Shown here in pieces: positions 1 through 9,300 of a stretch of DNA of 11,024 bases. Positions within the stretch are counted from its first letter, which is position 1; the number at the start of each line of letters is the position of its first letter. Source of the DNA: Hemicentrotus pulcherrimus (lineage: Eukaryota; Echinodermata; Echinoidea; Camarodonta; Strongylocentrotidae); the NCBI GenBank assembly GCA_003118195.1, contig BEXV01002247.1:14591-25614 (forward strand). Direction: 5' to 3'. A program made the position numbers and the translations under genes. A model generated the notes under the pieces. It worked only from the letters and a program-made list of their open reading frames with translations. It had not been told where the DNA came from and made no database searches.

Positions 1-539
1 CCCCCCCCCCCCCCTGCGTACGCCCCTGGTACTCATTCATTGTACTTGCCATATCATATTTACAACATTTTTTAAAGATGAATATTTAGGCCTATGAATT
101 TTTGTTAAAGTATCTGCTGTTTACCAATTTGACTCTCGGTGTACTAAAATTAAACTTATTTTAAAGTAAAATCTGACTTGTGTATTGTATATTGTATGGA
201 TAGAAAGTATGATTTATTGGTCCTACTCTCCGTATGTAATGGTCCAGTGAGCTATTTCATGTGCATTTTTTATAGGGCGACTGAATGTGTTTTGCCCGAG
301 ATGGTGGAGGGGTGAAGGTAAAGCCAAAGGTACTTTATTGTATTTTGTACTCGGCCAATGGGTCGACTTTGATATTCTTATTTGAAAATGATAAATGCCT
401 GAATTCTGCTGATTTTAACAAGATCTGCTACTAATTATGTTTTCCCTTCTATAAAAACAGTAATAATGAGTTGTTAGCGAGATCGAGGGCCAGGGCAGGG
501 AGAGAGAAGGAGAGAGTGTGTTTGGGCTGCAGGAGGACG
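1..539. other. Upstream intergenic stretch, no gene seen
   Basis: The window opens with a run of 14 C, a homopolymer that may mark an assembly edge or a simple repeat. The rest is AT-rich and has stops in all frames. A purine-rich patch (GGGAGAGAGAAGGAGAGAG) lies at 499-517. I see no coding exon, RNA gene or convincing end of an upstream gene. Confidence 0.6.
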
Positions 540-561
540 CAATGTGATGAATTTGGTAGAA

Positions 562-570
562 TTTCCCGCC
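562..570 (+). promoter_or_regulatory. E2F-type site 1
   Basis: TTTCCCGCC is an exact match to the E2F consensus TTTSSCGC. It lies upstream of the inferred start region. Confidence 0.55.
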
Positions 571-598
571 ATTTAAATTTTGTTTTTATAGCGTGAAA

Positions 599-607
599 GC
601 GCGGGAA
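599..607 (-). promoter_or_regulatory. E2F-type site 2 (inverted)
   Basis: GCGCGGGAA reads TTCCCGCGC on the minus strand, one base short of the full E2F consensus. It lies 28 nt after site 1 in the opposite orientation. Confidence 0.45.
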
Positions 608-695
608 TATGGAAACGAAGTTTGATTGGAGGAGTGATTCAGGAAGGCGTGGTCGTAGAACTTCTTTGCATTTTCATTGGCCGATTGTCGTCTAG

Positions 696-706
696 TTTGG
701 CGCGCC
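696..706 (+). promoter_or_regulatory. E2F-type site 3 with GGCGCGCC core
   Basis: TTTGGCGCGCC contains the exact E2F core TTTGGCGC followed by a palindromic GGCGCGCC. It follows an inverted CCAAT box at 676-680 by 15 nt, a pairing common in cell-cycle promoters. Confidence 0.55.
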
Positions 707-821
707 TAGGCTATAGCTGGGCATGTGAAGCGCGCGCTAGTGCCTGACTATCTCTAGCGCATGTATTAATTGAGGTCTTTGCAATTTCAGCGCACCTAGT
801 ACGTACCTATACCTGTTTGAT

Positions 822-836
822 ATGTCAAGAACTTAG
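822..836 (+). other. Minimal upstream ORF in the leader
   Basis: ATG TCA AGA ACT TAG gives a four-codon ORF ending 11 nt before the donor at 848. Two further leader ATGs, at 723 and 761, stop almost at once (TGA directly after the first, TAA two codons after the second). If transcription starts upstream of these, they would reduce initiation at the main ATG. This depends on an unproven start site. Confidence 0.3.
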
Positions 837-1325
837 GCCAAGGCCCGGTAAGTTTGGCTCATTTTTTTAGTAGATCTAGATCTCTTTTTCTTCTGTTTTG
901 ATTTAACCAATAGGCCTAATGGAATATTGGATGCTAGTAGTTGAATCTTGGGCAGTAAAATAGTCTGATAGTACTTTATAGACATGAGACCTTGACTTGT
1001 TCACTAATTCGATTTGCATTTTTCTTGTTCAAACTTCAATCAAAGACAACAAAGTCAAAGTTGCATCGTTGGCCGAGTCGAGTACGAACGTGTACGCAGA
1101 TCATGAGATGTGCATCGGGGTGATGCGGGGATGCTAGATCTATCGTCATCCGGCAATATGCGCCTGATCATATGCTTGGATATGGTCTAGAGTATAGTCT
1201 ATAAGGCTAGAGTGTCCATAGATCTAGTAACTGTTAATTGAAATTGGTGGATACAGGATTAAGCCTCTTAGTCTTAGTCTTACAACAAGGATGTTTCTCT
1301 GTCTCTTTCGTTCGTTAGCCTCTGA

Positions 1326-1392
1326 TTTGGGTAGGGTCGGCTCTCTCTAGACTCTAGTCTCGGGAGAGAGCCGACGTCCGACCCTACCCAAA
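1326..1392. repeat. Long imperfect hairpin
   Basis: TTTGGGTAGGGTCGG at 1326-1340 pairs exactly with CCGACCCTACCCAAA at 1378-1392. CTCTCTC at 1341-1347 pairs with GAGAGAG at 1364-1370. The right arm holds seven extra bases (1371-1377) that duplicate CCGAC, so one arm carries CCGAC-GT-CCGAC. The loop is TAGACTCTAGTCTCGG. The stem is 22 bp in total with one bulge, at the left border of the TCTAGA-rich field. Confidence 0.8.
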
Positions 1393-1931
1393 TTCTAAAC
1401 TCTAGTCTAGATCTAGACTCTAGACAGAAAAATTCGGTCTAAGACCTAGACCTCTAGACTAGATCTAGATCTACTATAGACTCTAGATCTAAGACCAAGC
1501 CTAAGGCCTTACTAGTTCTAGATTTAGGTCTAGACCCTAGGTGATAATCTAGGGCCTAGAGTCTAGGACTGTAGATTCTAGGAGTTGTAATTCTGTCCTC
1601 GTTTTAAGTTGGCCTGGTCATGACCGGGTAGGTTGGTGTCAAAAACTAATTTGTCTGTGAAATGTGAATGTTGCATGCTGAGTCAGTGTGAGACTGAGAG
1701 ACTTCGTTAGTTGCCAATTTGGGCTTTCAAAGTTACAAGTTTATATCTAGCCTAGATCTAGATCTAGATCTAGATCTAGACCTAGGTCTACTCACAGTCT
1801 GATCTCAATTCTCAGACTTCCCAAGACAGAAATTTTGGTCTAGAGTCTAGAGGTCTAGTCTAGATCTAGTCTATTCCCTAGGCTTTTTCTAGACCTCATG
1901 ACCTAGGTCTACTAGATCTAGATCTAGACCT
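1343..1931. repeat. CTAGAT/TCTAGA palindrome-rich degenerate repeat field
   Basis: The interval is dominated by overlapping palindromes TCTAGA, AGATCT, CTAG and CCTAGG joined by short spacers. The clearest tandem part is 1752-1780, nearly five copies of the hexamer CTAGAT. Similar clusters recur at 1134-1230 and 2930-2997. Because each unit is self-complementary, the field could form many alternative hairpins. The style is common in sea urchin introns and intergenic DNA. Confidence 0.8.
1752..1780. repeat. CTAGAT hexamer microsatellite
   Basis: Uninterrupted tandem hexamer, nearly five copies, each holding overlapping AGATCT and TCTAGA palindromes. It is the likely seed of the degenerate field around it. 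Confidence 0.9.
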
Positions 1932-2028
1932 CTGTTACACATGCGTCTGAAAGTGAACTAAAGCTGGCCCCGCAGGCGTAGCGACGAATGTGTAACATCA
2001 ATTTTTTTTGAAAAGCTGGACTGAGGCC

Positions 2029-2047
2029 AGGTGGACTCGGTCCACCT
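2029..2047. repeat. Perfect short stem-loop
   Basis: AGGTGGAC at 2029-2036 and GTCCACCT at 2040-2047 form an 8-bp stem around a TCG loop. CCA/TGG flanks could extend it with a bulge. No function is indicated. Confidence 0.6.
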
Positions 2048-2215
2048 CTGGATGTGGTTAGAGGTCGGCCCAAGTCAGTCCCGCAATCAGTAGGTGAACA
2101 CCAAAGTGGACTCTACTAGCTGGAGTCTGGCTGGCTTATAATAGTGAAGTGACATGACCTGTCATCATGTTAGGCTAGAATCTAAATCAACATAATACAT
2201 TGGACGCGCTTTGCC

Positions 2216-2475
2216 ACCTTCTCTTATGTCATTTTTTGTTTTTTTAATAATTCTATCCCTCTCTTTCCTTATGTTATTTTTTTCTTCCATCTCACCTTCT
2301 CATATCAGATATGTTATTCTTTGTTTTTATAATTTCATCCCTTTCTCTTTTGGTCTTTCCTTATGTTGTTCTTTGTATATCATTTTATTACTTTCTCTTT
2401 CTGTCTTTCCTTATGTTATTCTTTGTTTCTTCCTTTTATCACCTTCTCTTATGTTCTAAGTTTTTATCATTTCCG
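2216..2475. repeat. Pyrimidine-rich degenerate minisatellite
   Basis: About six diverged units of roughly 35-50 bp follow one another. Each begins near ACCTTCTC or CTTTCTCTTT, carries CCTTATGTTATTCTTTGTTT or a variant, and ends near ATTTCATCC or TTTTATC. Nearly all purines are excluded from the plus strand. The hydrophobic reading frames in this interval come from Phe/Leu/Ser codons of the T/C-rich repeat and are not genes. Confidence 0.75.
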
Positions 2476-3166
2476 GAATGCGCCCCAACGAAAGGCAACG
2501 TGAGGCTGGCATATAGACCTATGTGTAAACGCAAAATTGTGGGGCCGAGATATCATATGTGTAACAGGGGTTTGATGATTTCGAGGCAGCTTCAAATTGC
2601 AGGCTTGAGGCCGCCTCCGGGGCCGGCTTGCAGAAGACTGAAGGGTCTTGGACTTTACTATGACTTGGTTGACCTTAATTTGGTTTCATTTGAGTACTAG
2701 CCCTAGACTACTGACTAGTCCAAGTCAAAATTAAACTTTTTCAGTTTATTGAGCCTGATTAGGCAGTCAATTACTAAAACAATTTTCCTGATAGGCCCTA
2801 TTCAAAAGAAATATCAATTGATATTGAATTGATGATAGTTTAGCCGATAGGTCATTCTCCCTTTCCTGCTCATCAGTCATCACTTTCTCTGGCCCTAAGT
2901 ATGAGTATGACTTTTTTCGCCTCATTTTTCTAGATCTAGTCTAGATTTTTTTCTTCTTTTTTTTCTTCATTTGCATTAGACTCTTGTCTCTAGATCTACC
3001 CTAAGGCCTAACATGATATTTATGACAATGAGAGATAAGTTGTCCACAATTTGTTGACCAGTCCCAGATCTACACCAAGTTGCAATTAGTTTATGTTACC
3101 ACAATGTAAGCATCTTAATTTGATCAGGTTAAAAAGAGAAGTAGATCATATTAATAATATTAATCA

Positions 3167-3196
3167 TCTTTTTTTCTTTCTTTCTTTCTTTTCTAG
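3167..3196 (+). other. TTTC-repeat polypyrimidine tract at the ATG-exon acceptor
   Basis: A T/C run with several TTTC units ends in CTAG at 3193-3196. It is the strongest acceptor-like signal upstream of the start codon and supports a leader intron. Confidence 0.7.
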
Positions 3197-3307
3197 CTCT
3201 TAAATAAGGGATTAAGCACAAACTGACAAGACAGTCTTGGACGAAGCAGCCATGTTCTATTCGCATGACATTCTGCAGAAGAGAGGGGGCAAGTTTGGCA
3301 TCATTTG
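3197..3307 (+). CDS. REC8: REC8-like exon with start codon (5' UTR 3197-3251, coding 3252-3307)
   Basis: A long T/C tract ending in CTAG gives an acceptor at 3195-3196, so the exon begins at 3197 with 55 nt of leader. The ATG at 3252 has G at -3 (gcagccATG). An in-frame TAA at 3213-3215 excludes any upstream start in this exon. It codes for residues 1-18 plus two bases of Trp19: M-F-Y-S-H-D-I-L, then the kleisin K-R-G-G-K-F-G-I-I. The donor is GTAAGT at 3308. This N-terminal helix region in kleisins binds the SMC3 head and coiled-coil neck. Confidence 0.93.
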
Positions 3308-6300
3308 GTAAGTATTAGCTTATTAAGCCTAATCGCTGGCAAGTAGAACAAAACAAAATCATCATTTGATTTTTCATTGCAACATTTTGGCCTTCTTTTG
3401 TAAAACTTGTAACAAATGCTACAATTCTACTACATACTTTCCCACAGCCAAGCAAATACCTAGATTACAGTAGGGTCTACTTAGCTTAAATGTATCAGTT
3501 CATTTGTTTTTTTATAAATTATAAAAAAACAAGTTGAGTAATATGTCTCTTGAGATTGAGATCTAACTTAAAAATATTTGAAGTCTGACTTCAGGGAAAT
3601 TAAGTAATATGTCTACATCTAACTAAGATCTTGTGTTGCCCATGAATATCAATAGCTTGTCCACTTTCAAGTTAATGTATTTTGCTCTTATTCAAATGCA
3701 AGTCTTGCTTATAATCTTTATTGTTTTGCAGTACAACATTACCATCAATTCTTGATCTAAGCTCTCCTTGAACTCATTCACTCCCTTTTCCATCTCTCCT
3801 TCCTGCTTATACTCCACTCTTATGATTGCTATGCCCCTAGCAACTACTTGTGTCTCTATTTAGGTCCTGTCTTTTTTTTTATCTCCTCTTTTCTCTCTTT
3901 GATCACCTCATCTTGTTTTGCAAGATGCTGGAAATTGGATTTAGATCTTTTCACCTCCAGATGTTGCATGCATGACTTCTACTTTTAGGATTTATTTGAT
4001 TTGTTTGTTCATTTTAACTTATTAATTTATCTATCTATTTTATTAATTATTTTAAATCATGATTCATTTATTGATTTTGTATGATCCCTAAAGATCATTT
4101 CCTGTGCACTTGGAAAAAACAAAAAACAAACATGCTGCAGAACAAACAAACAAGAACCTAAGTCTTGCTCCTTCGGGATATACAGGCATTTTTGTCCCTT
4201 TTCCCCTCCCTCCCCTTAAAAGAATCAGTCTTAGGTTGTTGTTTTTTTAATTTTTTTTTCTACATAAATTTAGGATTGCGGCTACAAAGGGGGTGGCTTT
4301 GAGCAAGAGAGATTATTGCAGCGTATGTGTGTCAAAATCATGGTAGGTATCAAATCGTAAAACTTGCCGATAATCAAAATGTTTTCTCCCAGCTCAGTAC
4401 TTGAAGTGGTACAAGTAATTATACTGAATGCATATCTATATCTTACTGGTACTCGGATGGTCTTCAAGTTTACATAGTGTTATTCTTTGAAAAAGAAAGT
4501 TCTGTTTTGGGTATAATAAGAAAATCATGCAGTCATAGGAGTGAGGTGCTATTTCTTGTTTTAACACAACTTACCCTGAAAATCGTAAAAATTGTACACT
4601 GAAATAGTTTTGATCATGCCAAGATATTTCTATGTATAATGGGCATCTATATTCATTTGCATGATAATGTTTGATGTCTATAATGGGTGACTGGGAAAGA
4701 ATATAGCAAAGTGGAATATTCTTCTTGTCAAGAGAACAATGATATCTCGTGCTAAAGTAGGTTTGCTATCAATTTGATGAATATGTGTGATGTGTAATCA
4801 ACACATGACATTACAAAGAACTACAAGAAACATACATTTATGTGTCATGCAGAAAAAATCAATATGGTTTAATATTTAAGTTTCATATTTCTCTAACCAT
4901 GACTGTTCTCATTCTTATAAGCGATGACATCGTCAAGTACATCACCTTACAAGCTATGCCCGTCAGTCGGAAGGGTTCTCGTCCTCGCTTCTCTCTCTAC
5001 CTCTCATCTCAGCTGATGGTTGGTGTAGCGAGGGTCTTTGAGAAGCAAGTCAACTATTTCATTGGTCAGTATATCCACAGCGTTTAACTTTAAAACTGAC
5101 GCAATTTTAACTTCAATCTCATTGCCTGTAATTGAAGTGTTTGAAAGTGACATACGAGCACTGAACACTTTGTTGCAATTTCTAGATGTTTTTCCTACAC
5201 AATTCAGTCATATTGTTGTCCTCTTTTTATAATTTATATATATATTTATCATACTATTTTATCCGTAACTTGTAGGTGTTGTGGTTTTGCTTTCTTTTAT
5301 TCTACACTTACAATACATTACTGATATTGAAGAGATTTAGGTGTTTTTTAATCTATCCACATACTATACAAACAGATGACTAACTCATGAAAACTTGCAT
5401 GCCTATAGATATTAATTACATATAGACCCAGCTAGGCATGTGTACCTCTTCATTTCACATTCTTCATCAAGGTGAAAATAGGCATATTTTGCATTCATTT
5501 TAAAGACAATTATAATTGATCCTCCTTATCGTTCCCCAGTTGACGTCAATGAGCTCCATAAGCGAACCACAGGATTCAGGGCTTCAAGCTTTGATGATGT
5601 CTACACCAGCCACATTCAACTCAAGAAATCTACAAAGTAATTAACCAGAAAAGAAAGAAAAAAATTGTTACATGGAAGATGAGAATATCAAAATTAATTA
5701 AAAAATGAAAATGAAATCAAAGCTGGATATTGAAGGGAAAAAATGTGAAGACTATAGAAACTAAAGACTGATTTTAAACTTAATACCATAGAAAGTTTGA
5801 AGACTAAAAGGACTATTATGTGAAATTATGCCCGACTGATTTGTCTTTTTCACCGGTGAAACAAAATCTTAACAAATTACCAGCTCATCTGCTACTTTCA
5901 TCATTGGGGTTTTTGTGTTTGACTGGAACATCTACACCTCAAATTCATGGAATCATATTTCTATAGCCTTGACATTATTATATGCGTAATTAAGAGCAGA
6001 GATACATCACCTTATAAAGACTGTATCCATTGATAAATTTTCCTACCATTTGTTATCTTTGTTCTATAGGTCAGGAGACTTCTGTACCATGCCCGAGTCC
6101 AACCTGTTCAACGATGAGGAGTTTGGTTTGATGAGAGGTAGCTGGGACCTCACCCCAGACCCTCTTCTACTTCCTCAAATTGTAAGGGTTTTTTTTTTTC
6201 TTTCTTCTTTTTCAAATAGTATGCAATGTAGCAACTCTGTAATAATGTGTGGCACAACGAGAGGCCTGTTCAGGCCTGATGCTAACAGCCTCAATGTTTA

Positions 6301-9300
6301 CTACAAAACGTCACTTGTATATAAATATAAAGATGCATTGGAAATGCATGGCTATGCACAATGAACCCAATTGGTATTCGCTGATCTTTCAAAGTTATGA
6401 GGTACAGAAAATGTCAAAAGTACTTTCTCATTCTATCTTGCCGTGGCAGTTCTTAAGCAGTTTACTGTCCCATATCTTAGCAGGCCTCGCATATGATTTT
6501 CAGTAGAGGTAGGAAAATAAGGAAATGGAAAAGAAAGGTGCCAATTGTAAATTGTTCTACTGGTATTTAAGATAATTGTTGTATGACTTGTAGTAATAGA
6601 TAATTATGTGCTAATCATATGCTAGCTATTTAGATATTCCCATAGATATGTCCTGCTCTTCAATATTGGTTTCCTATTTACTTTTAATACAGGAGATGTT
6701 CTCTGTGAGTCCATATAGAACAGCCAAGCTATCTACATCGTTGCTTGAGCTTAGTCCAACTCAGATGGACAAACTAGGTCAGTCCATTGCTTGACCCCAT
6801 GACACTTTAGGATGTTATGTTTCTTTTCATCTGCAATGGAGTGTATGATTTCATTTTAATCGATATAAGATTTGTTGAAAAATGTTGTTCAATTTGGTCG
6901 ATATGTGCAAGCCCCTGCATGGCTGCTCATGTGATTTGATAAATTTATTCTAGTGATGTGTTTTCCAGTGGAAATGAAAATGAGTCTAATTCTTTTTATG
7001 TTTTGCTGTACATGTAATTAGAGTTATTACTTGGTGTAGCAAGCCATGATTGGCATATCCACAAAGTGTTGTTACATTCATTCAAGGTGACCTGCACAAA
7101 GGGTTCATTATGAAATACAAGATCTTTGTTTTTACAACTGCATTACAAATCCAGCTTTTTTTTCCCTACATTTTACAAAGATCTTGAATTCAGTTATACT
7201 TGCAGCCAAATTTCTTGAATTGTCACTTTTCAAATAGCCCAACATTTGTTACTTTTTCCCTTTGATTTAAGCCCTTTTTTTGTAAACATTTTATTTTAGT
7301 TCTTGAGAGTCCTTCACATCTAGTATCCAGCGCCTCAGAGATCAGTCTCAGAGATGAAGTGTCCTTTCATGAAAAAATGCAGGTATGTAAGATATCTACA
7401 AATTCATCAGAACCTGTGTTTGCTTTGCCGTCTTTAGGGTGTAATGTAGCTTTGATTGTGAGGTAAAATTGTCTTTAAGGAAATGTGCAATTGAATTGCC
7501 TGATCTATAATGAGCAGCTGTTCCTTGCAACATACATAGTTTGCATGATATTGTTTCAATTTTGTTGCAATACAAAGGGACTGCTTGTTGTATGTAAAGA
7601 AGCTATTGTTACGTCAGCTATATTTCATAGGTGTGTACATGTATGTGCCTCCCACTTCAGATTACATTGTAGCTTTAGTGATAAATTACCTTTTCTGGTT
7701 ATTGAATACATTTTAAAGCAACACTGTCCTACTTGTAGCTGCTTGCTCCCTCTATATAGAAAAAATGCCTAATCGGTGACCATTGGTCCCCCATGATCCT
7801 CTTTTTCTTATGTTGATTGAGAGCTGAGTTGATGAGATAACCACCTGTCCAGTGACCTTGCAGTGTGGTCTAATCCCTCCCATAAACTAGTACAGATACG
7901 CTTTAAAAGTTTTAGATGAAAATATGAGTTGTACATGTAACTAAAGACTTTCACCATCTTCTAATTCTATGTCTCACCATTTGCATCAGATTTTAAAGAG
8001 GGACAATTCATGGCATCAAATCTTCATTGCAAAACATCAGAGAGCACAAACATGCCTTAGGACATCACATGCTCTCAATCAACCTATTTTTGCTGTCTGC
8101 TGGAAAATTTGTTTTAAAGGCCCACTGCACTACGTGCGCCCTCTATATAGCAAACAATACTTAATCGGGGCGGTTTGGTCCCCCATGATCCCTTTTATCT
8201 TATGTTAATTGAGAGCTGATTTGATGAGAAAGCCATCTGTCAGTGACCTTGCAGGGAGGTCTTATCCCCCTGGCCAAACTAGTTCAGACGGGCTTTAACT
8301 ATTGTTATAACTGTTTTGTTTAGTTCCCTGACGTGGAGTTGCCCCCTTTGGAAGGCATCGATGATGACCTCATGACGACCATCTATGAAGAGATGGCCAT
8401 TGCTGAAGAGATGAAGGAGAATGAAGAGAAAGAGGACCTTTCTCAGCTCAGCAGTTTCTGGTATGGACTTGGAAATATTTTGTAGGATGTATTTTTATCC
8501 GACTCGGGTTTGAACTGAGATTGGGCAGATTCCCATTTTTTTAAAGTAAAAAAGTACCTTAAATGATAATAAGGTGGTGAAGTATGTTTACATCTTATGC
8601 AGATGACTTCAATTTTTGTTTTCGTTTTGCCTAAATGTGAACTTTATCTGATTATTTGGTTTTTCTAGCATATTTTGTTATAGCAAAGATTTGACTGATG
8701 TGATTTAATGCCCCCATGAAGTCAAAGCAGGGTATGTTCACATCTCGTGTAGATAGCAAGAAATTCCTTATTAAATTGAAAATCTTCCTACAAAAACAGT
8801 TTTGTACTAGCTGTGCACTTAGTAAATATCTGATTTATGGCTTTCAAGTATAGGGTGACGCCTTGTAATTTATAGAAGCAAAATCAAGTTAACATCTCGA
8901 GTAGATAGCATCCAATTCCTTATGATAACAAACATCAAAAGCATCAAATTGGAAAAAATTGACATCAAAATGGTGACTGCAAATGCTGTTGTCTTTCCAG
9001 TAAAGTACAAAGTGAATATTGGATTAAAGTGACTTTGAGTATAGGGGTCCTTCTTGGGTTAAAGAAGAACTATGTTAACATCTTTGGTAGATAGCATCAA
9101 CTTTCTTTTGACAACAAACGACGCTTTGCATTTACAGAAAGCTGAAGGTGGCTGGTATTCTTAATTTTAGGCATACAAAAACTTCAGTCCAGGTCTAGTA
9201 GGGAATGTTTAGTACACTAATTTATGAAGCATCAAGTGTTGACCTCATCTCGAAAAAAATGACCATGAATGGATGAACACTGTCAACATGAAATTATTGT

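Larger units (their letters stand above)
540..847 (+). promoter_or_regulatory. Probable REC8 promoter and non-coding first exon ending at a GTAAGT donor
   Basis: This stretch is much richer in CpG than its surroundings (runs such as GGCGCGCC and GCGCGCGC). It carries three E2F-type motifs: TTTCCCGCC 562-570, GCGCGGGAA 599-607 and TTTGGCGCGCC 696-706. It also has inverted CCAAT boxes (ATTGG) at 625-629 and 676-680, and a GGCGTGG GC/KLF-like box at 646-652. A strong donor, CCCG|GTAAGT, sits at 848 and would join the acceptor at 3196. The transcription start is therefore inferred to lie between about 700 and 830. No convincing TATA box is visible. The existence of this non-coding exon is inference. 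Confidence 0.6.
848..3196 (+). other. Leader intron (5' UTR intron), repeat-filled
   Basis: Inferred from the GTAAGT at 848 and the pyrimidine tract plus CTAG at 3196. It holds a CTAGAT/TCTAGA palindrome field (about 1343-1931), a hairpin (1326-1392), a short perfect stem at 2029-2047, a pyrimidine-rich minisatellite (2216-2475) and a second small TCTAGA cluster (2930-2997). The stretch 2476-2700 is more GC-rich (GGCCGCCTCCGGGGCCGGC) and open in one frame, but resembles no protein I know. Between these I see no gene. Confidence 0.55.
7383..8323 (+). other. Intron 7, hosting two MITE-like copies
   Basis: GTATGT donor and TTTTGTTTAG acceptor. Repeats occupy 7713-7906 and 8112-8298. The remaining sequence is AT-rich and unremarkable. 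Open frames over 7485-7772 and 7969-8208 run through repeat and intron sequence and are not genes. Confidence 0.7.

Noticed and set aside
1..14. Run of 14 C at the window start
   Set aside because: Could be a homopolymer, a repeat end or an assembly edge. Nothing in the adjacent sequence decides between them, so no biological meaning is claimed.
281..330. Possible exon of an upstream gene (TTTTTATAG acceptor-like signal, GTGAAG/GTAAAG donors)
   Set aside because: The frame is short, has no recognisable protein content, and the donors are weak.
2211..2700. Two overlapping open frames with Phe/Leu/Ser-rich, membrane-like proteins
   Set aside because: They are translations of the pyrimidine-rich minisatellite and its flank. 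The hydrophobicity comes from T/C-rich codons, and the region lies in the inferred leader intron.
3725..3790. Minus-strand reading resembling the end of a non-LTR retrotransposon protein (N-E-F-K-E-S-L-D-Q-E-L)
   Set aside because: Only about a dozen residues fit, no upstream reverse transcriptase sequence is visible, and the neighbouring DNA is low-complexity. Too short to call.
5397..5440. Inverted repeat GCATGCCTA / TAGGCATG in intron 3
   Set aside because: An 8-bp stem with a 27-nt loop is expected by chance in AT-rich intron sequence and has no further support.
6050..6364. Open frame of 104 codons around exon 5 read as a separate small gene
   Set aside because: Only 6070-6181 has kleisin-like content. 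A GTAAGG donor at 6182 is followed by T-rich intron sequence, so the tail is read-through.
8580..9125. Regularly spaced repeats considered as a CRISPR array
   Set aside because: The repeats are diverged, about 150 bp apart, sit in a eukaryotic intron and have no cas genes nearby.
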